64,000 bases of DNA from Aldrovandia affinis (Eukaryota > Chordata > Actinopteri > Notacanthiformes > Halosauridae). Positions 35,112-45,645 of the stretch are shown one piece after another. A model generated the notes under the pieces. It made no database searches, was not told where the DNA came from, and saw only the letters and a program-made list of their open reading frames with translations. Each line of letters opens with the position of its first letter. The first letter of the stretch is position 1. The stretch covers positions 1,466,547 to 1,530,546 of the forward strand of contig JAINUG010000004.1 in NCBI GenBank assembly GCA_029706075.1, given 5' to 3'. A program made the translations under genes and the position numbers.

Positions 35112-35334
35112 GGCAATCTCAACATTTTATTTTTATTTATTTGCTTAGCCAACACCTTTTCCAGACGGAGTTACACAGCTTTGACTTTGGTTGTTTTGGG
35201 ACTTTGCATGACTTCGCAGCTGGGTACTTACCGGAGCACTTGTAAACAGGAACAACGGCAGTGTCCCTACCGGATTTGAACCTGCACACTCTGGGTTGCA
35301 AGTCCAGTGCCTTAGCCACTGGACAGGTAACACA
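35112..35334 (-). repeat. tRNA-derived SINE with LINE-like tail
   Basis: On the minus strand: AGTGGCTAAGGCACTGGACT and TTGCAACCCAGAGTG (A-box region), then GCAGGTTCAAATCCGGTAGG with the B box GGTTCAAATCC. A body follows, then a tail GTAACTCCGTCTGGAAAAGG and TGTTGGCTAAGCAAATAAAT, a decayed form of the GTCGCTNTGGATAARAGC tail. The B box is intact. Confidence 0.8.
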
Positions 35335-36853
35335 GAGCTTGTTGTCCATAGTTCTCAGAGAGTAAGTTGCAATTACGAAACTGCATTTGTAAGCTTTGTT
35401 ATTAAAAATGAATATGTTGTTGGTCATCAGGGGCTTCTATACAGTGCTTGTGTTTTTTGGGGGGAAGAAACAAACTGCATACCTTCATAGAGTAGAATCA
35501 CAATTGGCTTCAAATGACAGGCTGTCACATTAAGAACATTGCACTTCACGATAAATGCCTCCATTTTAGCTGCCACGCATTTCAGTCAGGTTGTCCGACT
35601 GAAATGATTTAAATGTGATCGCAGTAAATCAAAGTGCTTTATGTACTTTGACTCAGAAATAACCCACAAATGCTTGTGCTGATTGCATGTTTTAAAGCCC
35701 GTCTTTAGGTTCACCAGCCACCTTTTTATATGTGTATTTACATAGATGGTTTTCCATACATTAAGACTTGTGTAACAACTGTATATTCACTTATGGATAT
35801 ATGGACTTACACTGATGCAAGACCAGTAATGTAAAATGTTTTTAAAAAATTAATTAAAAATGTATTTCTAATGTTATCTTGTACTATCTTGTATTACTGT
35901 TAAGTTAGTTAATTTTCTGAATGTAATGAGGTTGCTATTAATTTTTTTCATAATTTTTGTTTTGCTTTTCCTTTATTAATTTGTCCTTAATAACAATGAT
36001 TTTTGTCCTTGCATTTTAGAAGTCTGCGCTTTTTTCAATTATGTTTGAGATGTTTCAGAAAATGTAAGGCGATTTATTTATTTATTTAGCAATAATTAAT
36101 TGGGATGAGTGTTGTGATATGATCCTCTATGTCTTCAGGAACATAATTAAATATTGAGTTTTGATAGACTTTTGTTGGTTTGTTGTGTTGTGTGCAGAAT
36201 CCAGAGAGCTCATGAAGGCAGCTAAAACAAAGGGAGCAGGTGGAGCTCCTCCTCTTCAATAAGACAGCAGTGTAATTCTACAGCTGGGCCAGCTGTGCAG
36301 GTATAGGCTGAGGAGGCAGTGTGACAGATCTCACAGAGCTACAGTGGCTCTCTAATTGGAATTCCAGTGATCCCAGAGAGTCCCTGCGAGCTGTTAACTG
36401 CCAGCTTGTCTTTCGACTTGCATAAGCTTTATTAGCTCATAATAGCATTTTATGCTTGCTTCATGCGATGGAAACCTTGAGATACCAGACCTCGCATGGC
36501 ACCTACATTAAAACGCCATCAATGCAAATGTATTATGGTGTTGTTGAATTCACACAAAAAAAAAAAAAAAAGAACAGCTCAGGATTTAAAATATGCAAAT
36601 ATCTGATGTATGGTTTGAAACATGCCCTTTTCCCTAATATATTCACAAATAAAGAAATTAAAGCTTTTGTGGTACAAGGAAAAATTCAGTACAATCCAGA
36701 TTTGTTTTAGCTGGATTGTGACTCAATTTTGCAGATCTTGGGAAAGCAGAGGAGTTTGACGTTTTTCAGGGCTGAATGATCTGTACTGACACCATTCAAT
36801 CCACGTCCAAACCCACCTGGTACACTCAGCTGAAGGACAGTGTGTCAGGGCTC
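35335..36853. other. Unique interval with candidate conserved block at 36,195-36,440
   Basis: The block 36,195-36,440 contains paired CAGCTGGGCCAGCTG (imperfect palindrome of E-boxes) and CTCTCTAATTGGAATTCC. No open frame. Low-complexity T/A runs surround 35,830-36,090. Confidence 0.3.
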
Positions 36854-37531
36854 AAAAGAGGCTTGCCTGGGCCATGAAGCACCACCAAAATTTACATTAT
36901 TTTTCAGTTTTTGGTAACATAAACGTTTTTTTTAACATCTGGCAGTATACCGCTCACCTTTGTACCATTTCAAGTCCAGTGAATAACCTGAAATGGTACA
37001 AAGGTGAGCGGTATACTGCCAGATGTTTAAAAAAACAAAACCTGAAAAAGAATGTCAATTTTGGTGGTGCTTCATGGCCCAGGGAAGCCTCTTTTTCTTA
37101 TTTTGCCATCTTAGCAATGGCTTTCTTTCTGTCACTCGACCTGTCAAACCTGCAGCTCGGAGTCTTCTCTTCACAATTAAAATGGAGACTTCCTTACTTC
37201 GACCAGTGTTAAGCTGTGCTTGAAGCTGTTGTCCTGTGAGCCACCTATCACGCAAGCTGTTGACTCTCAGAAACTTGTCTTCTGATTTTGTTGTGGCTTT
37301 GGGTCTGCCAGACCTCTTCCTGTCAGAGTTTCCTCCAGTTTCCAAGTGCCTTTTGATGGTTTAGGAAACTACTCACTGCCAAAAAAATGTTTTGGTAACC
37401 TAAACTCTTTTTTTTAACCTCAGTTTACCGCTTACCTTTGTACCATTTCAGGTTATTCACTGGACTTGAACTGCTTAAATTTCAGTAAAAACTGGAAAAT
37501 GAGGGTGTTCTAAAACTTTTGACTGGTAGTG
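36854..37531 (-). mobile_element. Tc1-like element, second family, with inverted duplication
   Basis: Minus orientation. The outer end at 37,505-37,531 reads, reversed, CACTACCAGTCAAAAGTTTT, a terminus known from fish Tc1-like elements. The frame 37,055-37,345 gives the N-terminal part of a Tc1 transposase: GRPKATTKSEDKFLRVNSLR, then GQQLQAQLNTG and VKRRLRAAGLTGRVTERKP, corresponding to the GRP hinge and second helix-turn-helix of the DNA-binding domain. The catalytic domain is missing. Instead, the end of this sequence is repeated in inverted orientation (36,854-36,972 against 36,989-37,096), making a large hairpin. Inactive. Confidence 0.82.
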
Positions 37532-37680
37532 TATGTGTGTGTAGGTGTGAGTGTGTGTGTGTAGGTGTGAGTATGTGTAGGTTTGAGTGTGTGTGTGTGT
37601 TGGGTTGGTATATAGATGCGTGTTTGTGTGTGAATGTACTTGTAGGTGTCTGTCTGTGTGTGTGTGTGTGTGTGTGTGTT
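37532..37680 (+). repeat. Imperfect (TG)n microsatellite
   Basis: Runs of TG with TAGG and TTGAG interruptions, starting at the Tc1 terminus. Confidence 0.9.
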
Positions 37681-37965
37681 TCTTCGTCTACTACTTAAAA
37701 TCTCTCATGCCATTTATGCATTTGTCCCCCTCCCTCATCCCCCCTTTTTGAAGTAATTTTGAATTCCCCAGAGTGCTCTGGTCTCATATCACCACTATGC
37801 CAACCACACCTGTGCAGGGAGCTCTGCAGCTGAAGCAGGTGCACCATACCGACAGGCACACCTGTGAGCCACTGACAGTTTTATACAGCTTAACAGTGCA
37901 CACATGAAGAGAGAAGCACCTCTCCATGATCTCTATTGCCTGGTGAGTAGCCCAGAGCCACGCAT
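37681..37965. other. Unassigned spacer
   Basis: No gene or named repeat seen. Confidence 0.4.
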
Positions 37966-38159
37966 ACAAGAGACCACTTCCATCAGGATAGGAATGCTTC
38001 ACCATAGAATGAAGGTGATCACTCAGAATGGCTTTGTATTTATTGGTGTTTACCTTGACCTCAAAGGGGTTGAGTGGACCTAAACCATACCAAGAAAATG
38101 TACCCCACACCGCCAGAACCCTTTTTACTCTAATGTTTACCTTATTTGTCAGTTACCTG
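37966..38159 (-). mobile_element. Tc1-like element, 5' part, same family as 19,798
   Basis: Minus orientation. The outer terminus is the reverse of CAGGTAACTGACAAATAAGG (38,140-38,159). It contains the reverse of the family's GTGGGGTACATTTTC block and the ATTCTATGGTGAAGCATTCC block, and ends in CTGATGGAAGTGGTCTCTT. Sequence before 37,966 cannot be aligned to the family. Confidence 0.8.
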
Positions 38160-39003
38160 TACATACAGCACACACAGACAACACAGTGCATATGCTGCAC
38201 TTCAATGTAAAATCCAGTTGCAGTGGTGGATATAATGCCATAAGATCTGAATTCAAGATCAACTGATAATAAGAGAGTTTTCATAATTTTGCCTCAAAAG
38301 TCAAAACTGAAGGAAAATCAGATCCGTCATCATCAGATGTTCTCTGTATTATGGGCATATACAGGAAATAAACACTTGTCACAATGCCACCGATGCTTGT
38401 TTTTGTTTTTTACATTGTGACAACAATTTAACTATGATGTCCCTGAAAAAAATAAAAACACAACTAGCGAGCCACTAGTTACATTTATACTACATTTATG
38501 ACTCAGAATTGTCATATTGCATGATATAAATCAATCTGTACAGTAACAACAGAGTCAACACAGATTACGGAATAAATGTGCCATGTATGGACAAAGATAT
38601 CTTGTGAAAGGTGCAGGATATATTTAATGAAGATAACCCAGCTAACGGATTATCAAAAGATAGAAATGTTGAATATCCAAAGAACCATGTGGCTAGGAGT
38701 GCTTCATACCACACAACTGGTCTGATATTTAGTGATTTGCTGTGCCATACTTCTCCCCTTTCAGCCTAGCTCATAAACAGGCACCGTAAACTCTGCCATC
38801 AAATAAAACATATTAACATCTGTTGTTTCCTCTGCTTCATAAAACATGCCTCAGCCCAGTTGCAAAAGTCAATTTGTTAGTATTGCATGCTTACCAGTTT
38901 GGAAATCAATCAAAGCAGTGTGATCGCATGGCTGGAATCTTTGCACATTTTGTGATATTTTGCCATCATATTTCAAAATCCTCCCTTTAAGGATATAGTC
39001 TAT
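38160..39003. other. AT-rich interval with a possible ancient paralogue at 43.2 kb
   Basis: The stretch 38,388-38,460 (GATGCTTGTTTTTGTTTTTT, TACATTGTGACAAC, TGATGTCCCTGA) resembles 43,196-43,270 in order and spacing. A later stretch near 38,730 resembles 43,450. No coding potential. Confidence 0.35.
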
Positions 39004-39295
39004 GTGTTGGTTACATTTACATTTAGCAGATGCTCTCACCCAGAGCAACTTACACGGTTTACATTTCTTTACGTACAACCGCAATAGCTGGATATTTTCT
39101 GAAACAATTCAGCTTAACCTCTGCATTACGAGCCCAGTTCCCTAACCATTATACTCAGCTGCCACCAAATGCTCAGGACCAAGTCATGTCTTACTGCTTG
39201 ACAATGCAAACAAGGGTCCAACTGCAGTGCCCCACCTGGGAATCGAACTCGCAATCTCTATTGTTATGAGCCCAGTTCTCTAACTGTATAAGGCC
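39004..39295 (-). repeat. tRNA-derived SINE with two tRNA-like heads and L2-type tail
   Basis: Read on the minus strand, the first head has CAGTTAGAGAACTGGGCTCA and GCGAGTTCGATTCCCAGGTG (intact B box). About 120 bases further, a second A-box-like segment GTATAATGGTTAGGGAACTG plus GGGCTCGTAATGCAGAGGTT appears without a B box. It ends with GTAAGTTGCTCTGGGTGAGA, then GCATCTGCTAAATGTAAATG, the L2-type tail. Either a dimeric SINE or one copy inserted into another. Confidence 0.7.
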
Positions 39296-40136
39296 AGACA
39301 CAAGATCATTATAGAGAAATGTTTCAGTTTAAATGTATTTATTTGCCTGTATTTATTTGCTGAAAATAAATAGCTGGGTAAAACAACCCCTCTGGTTTTG
39401 GAAAACTACTATGCTTTTATATTTACTGACCCTGTTAACTCCATTTCCAGGAAATGCTATTGCAAATGCATGTATTTGGTTTCATGCCTACTGAAAACAG
39501 TAACAGGACATAATGTTTTTACTGCTGTTTTTGTCCAATGCTGTGTCTACGTGAGGTTACCGCACACTTCATTAGTGGATTTCCTGGGACTGCAGAGAGG
39601 GGCTTAAGTGTGCTTAATATATAATATGTTTACAACATATTTTTAATGATTCAAATGCATATTTCATCACACACAGGTTCCTAGAGTGAGCATTAGACCT
39701 CTGATGACACAACAGTACCCAGAAATGGCTAATTCGAGTTTGTGTCCCCCTCCAAGCAGCGGTTAACATGACCTTAATTCAAGGGCGAGGAGGGACAGTC
39801 ATTCTTGCTCTGGGAACTGAAGGGGAAGTCAGCAGTACATGATGAATGTAGGCCTTTCGTGGGTTCATAGGGACTCGGAAGAGATCTATTTTCCAGGAGA
39901 CCACAGTATTTCCCAGTAGGGCCTCTGCACCATTAAGCAAACAGCTCAACTTACATTAGTTCAGTAAATATCCTGCTACATTCATGGATGAAGTTTAACC
40001 TCATGATGTAGCACTTGAAAAGGCCATCTTATTATTATTTTATGTAGCACTGATAATGGAATCTTATTATTATTTATCTGTTTGCTTAAGAGATGATCAT
40101 CGATTGGTTACTTCCTGCCTCCAAGTAGCTGGTCAC
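39296..40136. other. Unique interval without recognised gene
   Basis: Repeat-free block at 39,700-39,960. AT-rich duplicate TCTTATTATTATTT near 40,027 and 40,062. No supported exon. Confidence 0.4.
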
Positions 40137-40470
40137 GGCTTTTCTCTGTTACGGCAACATAACGGTGGAATGACCTCCCCACTGACTTCAGGACAGCTGA
40201 GATGCTGCCCGCCTACTGCCGCAGTCTGAAAACACACCTCACCTCTTAACCTACCCACCTTTAATATAAAAAAAACCTACTACTACTTGTTGTACTTACT
40301 TCATTCTTATCATATTCAACTTACTTTATCCCGCTTTAGCACTAGTGTTGTATATGGTTGTTTACTTGGGGAAGGGATGCATTTCAAGTTGTAGCGACAT
40401 GTGGTTATTTTTACCCACTTAGGTTGAATGTACTTTCTGTAAGTCACTTGTAAACATATCCAGCTAAAGC
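40137..40470 (+). mobile_element. L2-clade LINE, 3' end with ORF2 C-terminus
   Basis: Plus-strand codons at 40,171-40,243 give WNDLPTDFRTAEMLPAYCRS followed by LKTHLTS and a stop, the typical end of L2-type ORF2. The 3' untranslated part ends near CTGTAAGTCACTTGTAAACA, a decayed L2 tail. Only the last ~40 codons remain, so it is a 5'-truncated insertion. A Tc1 fragment follows directly. Confidence 0.8.
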
Positions 40471-40471
40471 A

Positions 40472-40857
40472 TGTATTCCCTGCAGAGAAGGATGTCTTTC
40501 AACATAACAATGCCCCCATCCACAGAGCACAAGTTGCCATCCAATGGTTTGAGGAGTGCTGATGTTATCCATAGGTGTCAGTGTCTCAGTCACCAGATAT
40601 GAACACAGTCGAGCATTTATGGGAAATTCTGGAATGATGCCTGAGACCATGTTTTCCACTTCCATCAATGAGGTGTGGGTCAATTGACTTTTTTGGGGGA
40701 AAAGTGGTGTCATATTCCCCCTGCAGCCAGATGCTGGTAGACTATGCCATGGTGCATACAGGCTATACTGGCAGCGCCTGGTGGCCCAACACCCTATTAA
40801 GTGACTTTGCATTGGGGTTTCCTTTCCTTTACATTGATGTTCACTACCTGTAGGCCA
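40472..40857 (+). mobile_element. Tc1-like element, 3' half, same family as 19,798
   Basis: Contains AACAATGCCCCCATCCACAG (second catalytic Asp block), CCAATGGTTTGAGGAG, CAGTCACCAGATATGAACAC and GAGCATTTATGGGAAATTCT (Glu block). It ends near CACTACCTG. A premature stop follows the Glu block. The 5' half is absent. Confidence 0.8.
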
Positions 40858-40859
40858 AC

Positions 40860-41105
40860 TTGTATTAGCATTGCTACTGCTACCATTATTGCTACTGCTA
40901 TGACCACCACTACTAATGCTATTTATATTTGTACTAATATTACTGCTGCTACTGATATTGCTACTAGTAACACTACACTGATGCTACTATTAGTGCTATT
41001 GATACTGCTATTGTTAGTGCTACTACTAGCATTATTGCTACTACTATTGTATTTACATTTACATTTACATGCTACCGCTACCAATACTGCTATGAGTGCT
41101 GCTGC
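40860..41105 (+). repeat. Compound trinucleotide-like array (GCTACT/ATTGCT)
   Basis: Irregular mixture of GCTACTACT, ATTGCTACT and GCTATT trinucleotides over about 245 bases, with ACATTT repeats near 41,052. The Leu-rich and Thr-rich frames over it are artefacts. Confidence 0.85.
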
Positions 41106-42404
41106 AACTACACACTAAGGGACTTAGTGTCCTACATTTGTACGTTTTTTACTTCTAAAGAGTTCAAACTCAGATTCCTGTATGAACTTTCAATCAAATC
41201 GCTCTGCCTTCTTGTATTAATTTAACACACTAATTATAAAGACTGGAATGGGGTTTTTTATATGTCACATTTTTTTCATTTGGCTAAATCTAGCCAAAAG
41301 CTGGAAAAACAAAAGAAAATAAATCTTTTAGCCAAATGATCTAACAGGTCAGTTGGGTTGTCATTGTGACAAGTCATTGAAAAGGGCAAAAAACTGAGCG
41401 AGACAGAGAGCGAGAGAGAAATACATATTCTTACTCCTTGATAAAAAAAAGTTTTTTTACAAAAACAGTGGAGAAAATGTGATTAGTACTTGAGCCATGT
41501 ATTCCTTTGCTAAATCTTCCATTTAAATAAAGAGATACAGATTTCACTAGCGCCAAATATTTTTTTCAAAAGGATACGCTTATGTTTGAAAAGTTTGAGC
41601 TCACAAATACCATTCCAATCTTATGCTAAACAAGCCAGATGTATTCTTTCTGTGCTGAGGCATTCGTGGAATATGAAAATCCATGCTAGATTCAATCAAT
41701 ATTTTGAGTTACGGGGACATAATAAAAAACTAAAATGGCACTCAGACACAGCTCTCACTGGGCAAGACAAAACTATGCTGGCCGTGTTTTCCTTAGAACT
41801 GCACTACTGCTTGACTCTGTAAAGCGGTGCTTATCGATTAAACACTTCACAGATATGATATCCATTTGCATGCTCACTTTATTTTGTTTGCCGTTTTAAT
41901 GGTGTCATACTGCCCTGGATTTATCATTTTGCATACAGAAGATGCAGAAGTATTCTTGATAAAATTGTCTTGTGGTTGTCTCCAAGCTGGGTTAACCTTA
42001 TATAATAGGACATTTTGTTCCAGAAGCCAGTGAGGCTCATATTTTGTATCACCGGCATAAACATAAATGGGGGCACAATATCTTATTTAGGGCCCCCAAC
42101 AGACAGTCCTTATCGTAGTGAATATCAATTACCACTGCCACAAGGCATTCAGCTGGCATCAGAGTATTCAGATGAAATAATGTAACTTAGTTAGTTATAG
42201 TAATTTTAGCTAATAGTTGTTTTTATAAATATCTATGGTTGCTCTCATTATGTAATTTAAAATTCAAATTTTTTGTTTTGTTTTATTATTTGCTATTTTT
42301 AAGTATTAATTGGATGCACCTTTTCTAATATGTTTCTGAATGAATTTAGTTTGGTTTGTTTACATTTTTTGACACATACCTTTCTTTTTCTGTAGTTTTG
42401 AAAT
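41106..42404. other. Unique interval; small hairpin and candidate conserved block
   Basis: A 12-bp perfect inverted pair CATTTGGCTAAA/TTTAGCCAAATG lies at 41,277-41,339. The block 41,540-41,800 is complex and repeat-free (CACTAGCGCCAAATATTTTT, CATTCGTGGAATATGAAAAT). No supported exon. Confidence 0.3.
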
Positions 42405-42830
42405 GATGGCATATAGGACCCAGGTCCAGAGATGGGGCAGGGGACAGAAATTCAAAATAAACTGATTGCTTAATTTAACACTGAACACTCAACACAAAAA
42501 CGAAATGAAACACTGAATGAAAATCAAACCTGAGAAGCAAGTCAAAACTCTGAATGGCTGAGCCAAAACACAACAGCAAGCTAACAACAGGAAACAAACA
42601 TTCAAGAGCCCAGACTAAAGAAAGCAGGCAGCTTAAATAAGGGACAAAATGAGACACAGGAGGAACAACTCAAGACAATAAATCAAACATTCAAGGGGCG
42701 AAACAACACACAGATGGAAACACTCAGGATACTCAAGAAAATCAAACAATTAAACAATCAGAAACAATATCAGACCAATGGTATCAGACCCTCTGATGGT
42801 GAGCAGGAACCATTACAAGTCTAAAAACAG
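42405..42830 (-). repeat. Possible dispersed repeat (LTR-like remnant)
   Basis: A-rich sequence with CCCAGGTCCAGAGATG at one side, a reverse polyadenylation-like patch and GTGAGCAGGAACCATTACA at the other. Its style (A- and AACA-rich plus strand, no frames) resembles several fish retroelement ends, but there is no second copy in the window to compare, so this is weak. Confidence 0.3.
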
Positions 42831-42834
42831 GAGA

Positions 42835-43150
42835 TGGCAGTGGCTCAGTCGTTAACGACATGAGATGGCAAGCGGAGGGTTGCTGGTTCGAATCACAGGT
42901 AGGCCAACAAAAAAAAACAATGAATTGGAAACCGGAGGGAGGCTACTTCACTTTCTGGGGCATTGCCGAAGTGCCCTTGCGCAAGGCACTGAACCCCTAA
43001 TCTGCTCCAGGAGTGCTGTACTATGGCTGACCCTGCGATCTGACCTCTCTGATGGAATACATATGTATAGTGGTCTATGTGTGTGTGTATCTAGATGAGA
43101 TAGACAAATTACAAGTAACTTGTGTAGCATGGCTAATAAAGTATGTTCCT
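42835..43150 (+). repeat. tRNA-derived SINE
   Basis: The head GCAGTGGCTCAGTCGTTAAC is A-box-like and GCTGGTTCGAATCACAGG carries an intact B-box core GGTTCGAATC. The body has the well-known fish SINE block GAAGTGCCCTTGCGCAAGGC followed by ACTGAACCCC. The 3' part GACAAATTACAAGTAACTTG differs from the L2 tail. The family is different from the other SINEs in this window. Confidence 0.8.
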
Positions 43151-43817
43151 ATTGGGGACAGGTGTTGGAACATAGCCTACATAATGCAATGCATCTGATG
43201 CTTGTTTTTTTTACATTGTAACACTGCTTTTGCTATGTCCCTGACAAACAAATTAATAAACAAATAAATAATCACAGCTCCCAAGTGGTCTTAACTCGAC
43301 ATACAGTGTAAATGTCCTCAAACCTTTCAAACATTTGTATCTCATGTGAAGTACATGTGACTGTGTAGTGTGCAACACCATACAAGAGCAGGAAACACAC
43401 ATACACATGCACACACACAATCTTCATGGCAATATAGCAGGTTCATAATTAGAGATTTCCTGTGCCAAGAAACAATCTGAGAATGTGATACAGGTGCAAA
43501 GGTTTTGAATTGCTTGTGATTGTCATGAATAATTGAATTTCCTGGACAGCTACTGTATGCCTGCTCCTCAACTCAAATGAACTCACTTCCCATGGTTCCA
43601 CTGGACTACAGAGTGAAAAAAAGCAATGTGTTAGCGTGCTAAAGAAGGTTATATGCATTTCATAGGACACATGTCCCAGTGTGCACTCTCCCAAACTGAT
43701 GGAGGACGTTACAGAAATGGGACAGGCCTACAAATGCGATCGGACAGAAAAAATAGAGTATAAAAGTATGTTTTTTTTAAATCACACACAAAAAAAATGT
43801 GTTGGGCATTTCAGAAT
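43151..43817. other. Spacer with AT-rich sequence
   Basis: Contains the 43,196-43,270 stretch similar to 38,388-38,460. No gene seen. Confidence 0.4.
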
Positions 43818-45368
43818 TTAACCCCCTGAGGTCCGTGCTTAGCTCAGAGAAGCTTTGTGATTTTGGTGTGGTCTGATATTTATCTCAATTTCATCAATTT
43901 AACACACACTTACTCCAAAGTGTTTGATATTTTTATTTGAAGGACAATCACAGCTACATTTATATGCCATCAATAGTTTGGTCAGTATCATATGCAGCTT
44001 GTAAATAGATCTACAAACACACAAGTTATAAAGAATACATTTTTTTGCTGTCACAAAAGTTGTGAAAACACACACTAATCTATAGTGACGAATGATTTTG
44101 CCAATATGAGTTTGTTCATCAAGGTCTTGATTATGTAAGGATGTCAAAATAGTTTAGCACATCTGAGATCTAAATAGCTAAAAACCTGTTTTTATCAGAA
44201 CTGGTCAAATTTATTTCAGGCTGTGGGAGGGCTATATGCTAATTTCCTGAATATTCATGATCCACACCTGAGGGTTGTCCACACCTGTAAGATCTGTCAG
44301 ATGGGCCATCTCTCTCTGAAAGGCCATCAGACAAAGACAAAAGCCATCAGAGTAAGCAATAGCCATGCAGAAGACAGAAAAAAAAAAGTTTTTTTTTCAT
44401 TTTGGAAGATTTATTGAAAACATCACACAAACTATATACAAGAAATTCAAAATTAAAACATGGTGAGACAATCTGTTCTTTCAGTTTTTGGTGCCACTTC
44501 TCAAAACAGTTTCTGGTCAACTGTAGACACAAGGGAACATCACAAACTTGCACTCCCATGGAGTGCGCTGTTGTTTCCCCGACATCTTGCAGAGTACGCA
44601 TTTCTTGCGACCAACAGAAGCCAGTTTGTCAACATCCAGAGTCTGTTTGGCAGTGGGCACAGGCACATGATCAAATGTAGCCCGTTTTCTGGGTTAAAGA
44701 TATTTAAACGTTTGTAGGAAAACGAAAGCAAAATCCGTGTCTGCAAAGACACGGAAAGACATAAACAAAACAAAACAAAATAACCAACGATCAGGAACAA
44801 ACAAAACAAGTAAAACGGTAAATCCAAAACGTATCCAAAAACTCGGAATAAACGAAACACTGGGAATCTAAACAACAATAAGCACACGAACAAACAAGTT
44901 CTCGAGAGGCAAGAAACAGCAGTTCGCAATGATTCTGATTGTTTCCATATAGCGTCACAAGACGCGGAATTCATATATTTTCACGAGTATTTGAAAACAT
45001 GGGAAATAAAATAAATATCAGCATACACAGTCTGTTGCTGGCAGATCGCAACCGTAAACACAGACAAGATGCTAGGCTATATAATGTCGGGACATTGTAT
45101 GTGTTGTTTACACGGCGATTGCACACATGGCCCCTCCCTGAAACTAGCACCTAGTTACCATGCAAATAGACGGTACTTCCAGGTAAAACAGAGAGTTAAA
45201 GGCAAGGTTTACTTTTGGTCTAATTAACCAAATTAAAAAAATCTCATATTATTTGCCAGTGCTCAAATCGGAAAGTCGCGATTCTAAGGTTTCTGTCAAT
45301 GTTTTTGCCGCGTGTGTATGATAAAATCTCGCGACGTTAGAAATAGTAATATACTTTTATTGCTGCTC
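43818..45368 (-). mobile_element. piggyBac-like element A, with transposase C-terminal remnant
   Basis: Left end is TTAA followed by CCCCCTGAGGTCCGTGC, matching the left end of element D. The body aligns with D for about 480 bp at the left, and at the right through GAATTCATATATTTTCACGA and the CGGAAAGTCGCGATTCTAAG block until ATTGCTGCT at 45,368. The expected end (GC palindrome plus CCTGAGG and TTAA) is replaced by unrelated sequence, so the right terminus is lost. Transposase sense is minus. The N-terminal exon present in B, C and D is deleted here, but the C-terminal Cys-rich region survives (separate entry). Non-functional. Confidence 0.85.
44450..44700 (-). pseudogene. piggyBac transposase C-terminal Cys-rich domain, frameshifted
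   Basis: Minus-strand translation reads RATFDHVPVPTAKQTLDVDK, then LASVGRKKCVLCK and GKQQRTPWECK. After a one-base shift near 44,532 it continues CDVPLCLQLTRNCFEKWHQK. The order CxxC, then C, then CxxxxC, then CF and WH is the zinc-binding Cys-rich domain that ends piggyBac-type transposases and binds terminal DNA. A stop and an AATAAA signal (minus, near 44,410) follow. Upstream is a pyrimidine tract and CAG, like a 3' splice site near 44,736. The catalytic DDD core is absent. Element C keeps only the first part of this exon. Confidence 0.78.
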
Positions 45369-45645
45369 GGATCGTCGGTGATCCAGTCTATTCACTGAAT
45401 TCAGTAGCCTTAACAGAATACTGAACACAAGTGGTATTACGTGTTAAAACCCCTCACTTATCCTACATGTAAAATATATTCATTTGACTTAATTGAAGAG
45501 TTTTTGCACGGGATGCCAATTATCAATTAAATCACAGAATTTGTTGATAGGCAGAGCAATCTGGTGGATCAACCTTCATCAAAATATACAACTCTCAATT
45601 CAATTAAAATTAAGAGCTGGTTTATTAAGTTACAACACTAAGACA
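45369..45645. other. Spacer after truncated piggyBac element
   Basis: Begins with CGGATCGTCGGTGATCC, a small imperfect palindrome at the breakpoint. No gene seen. Confidence 0.4.

Noticed and set aside
40801-41118. 105-codon Thr- and Leu-rich frame
   Set aside because: Generated by the compound trinucleotide array.
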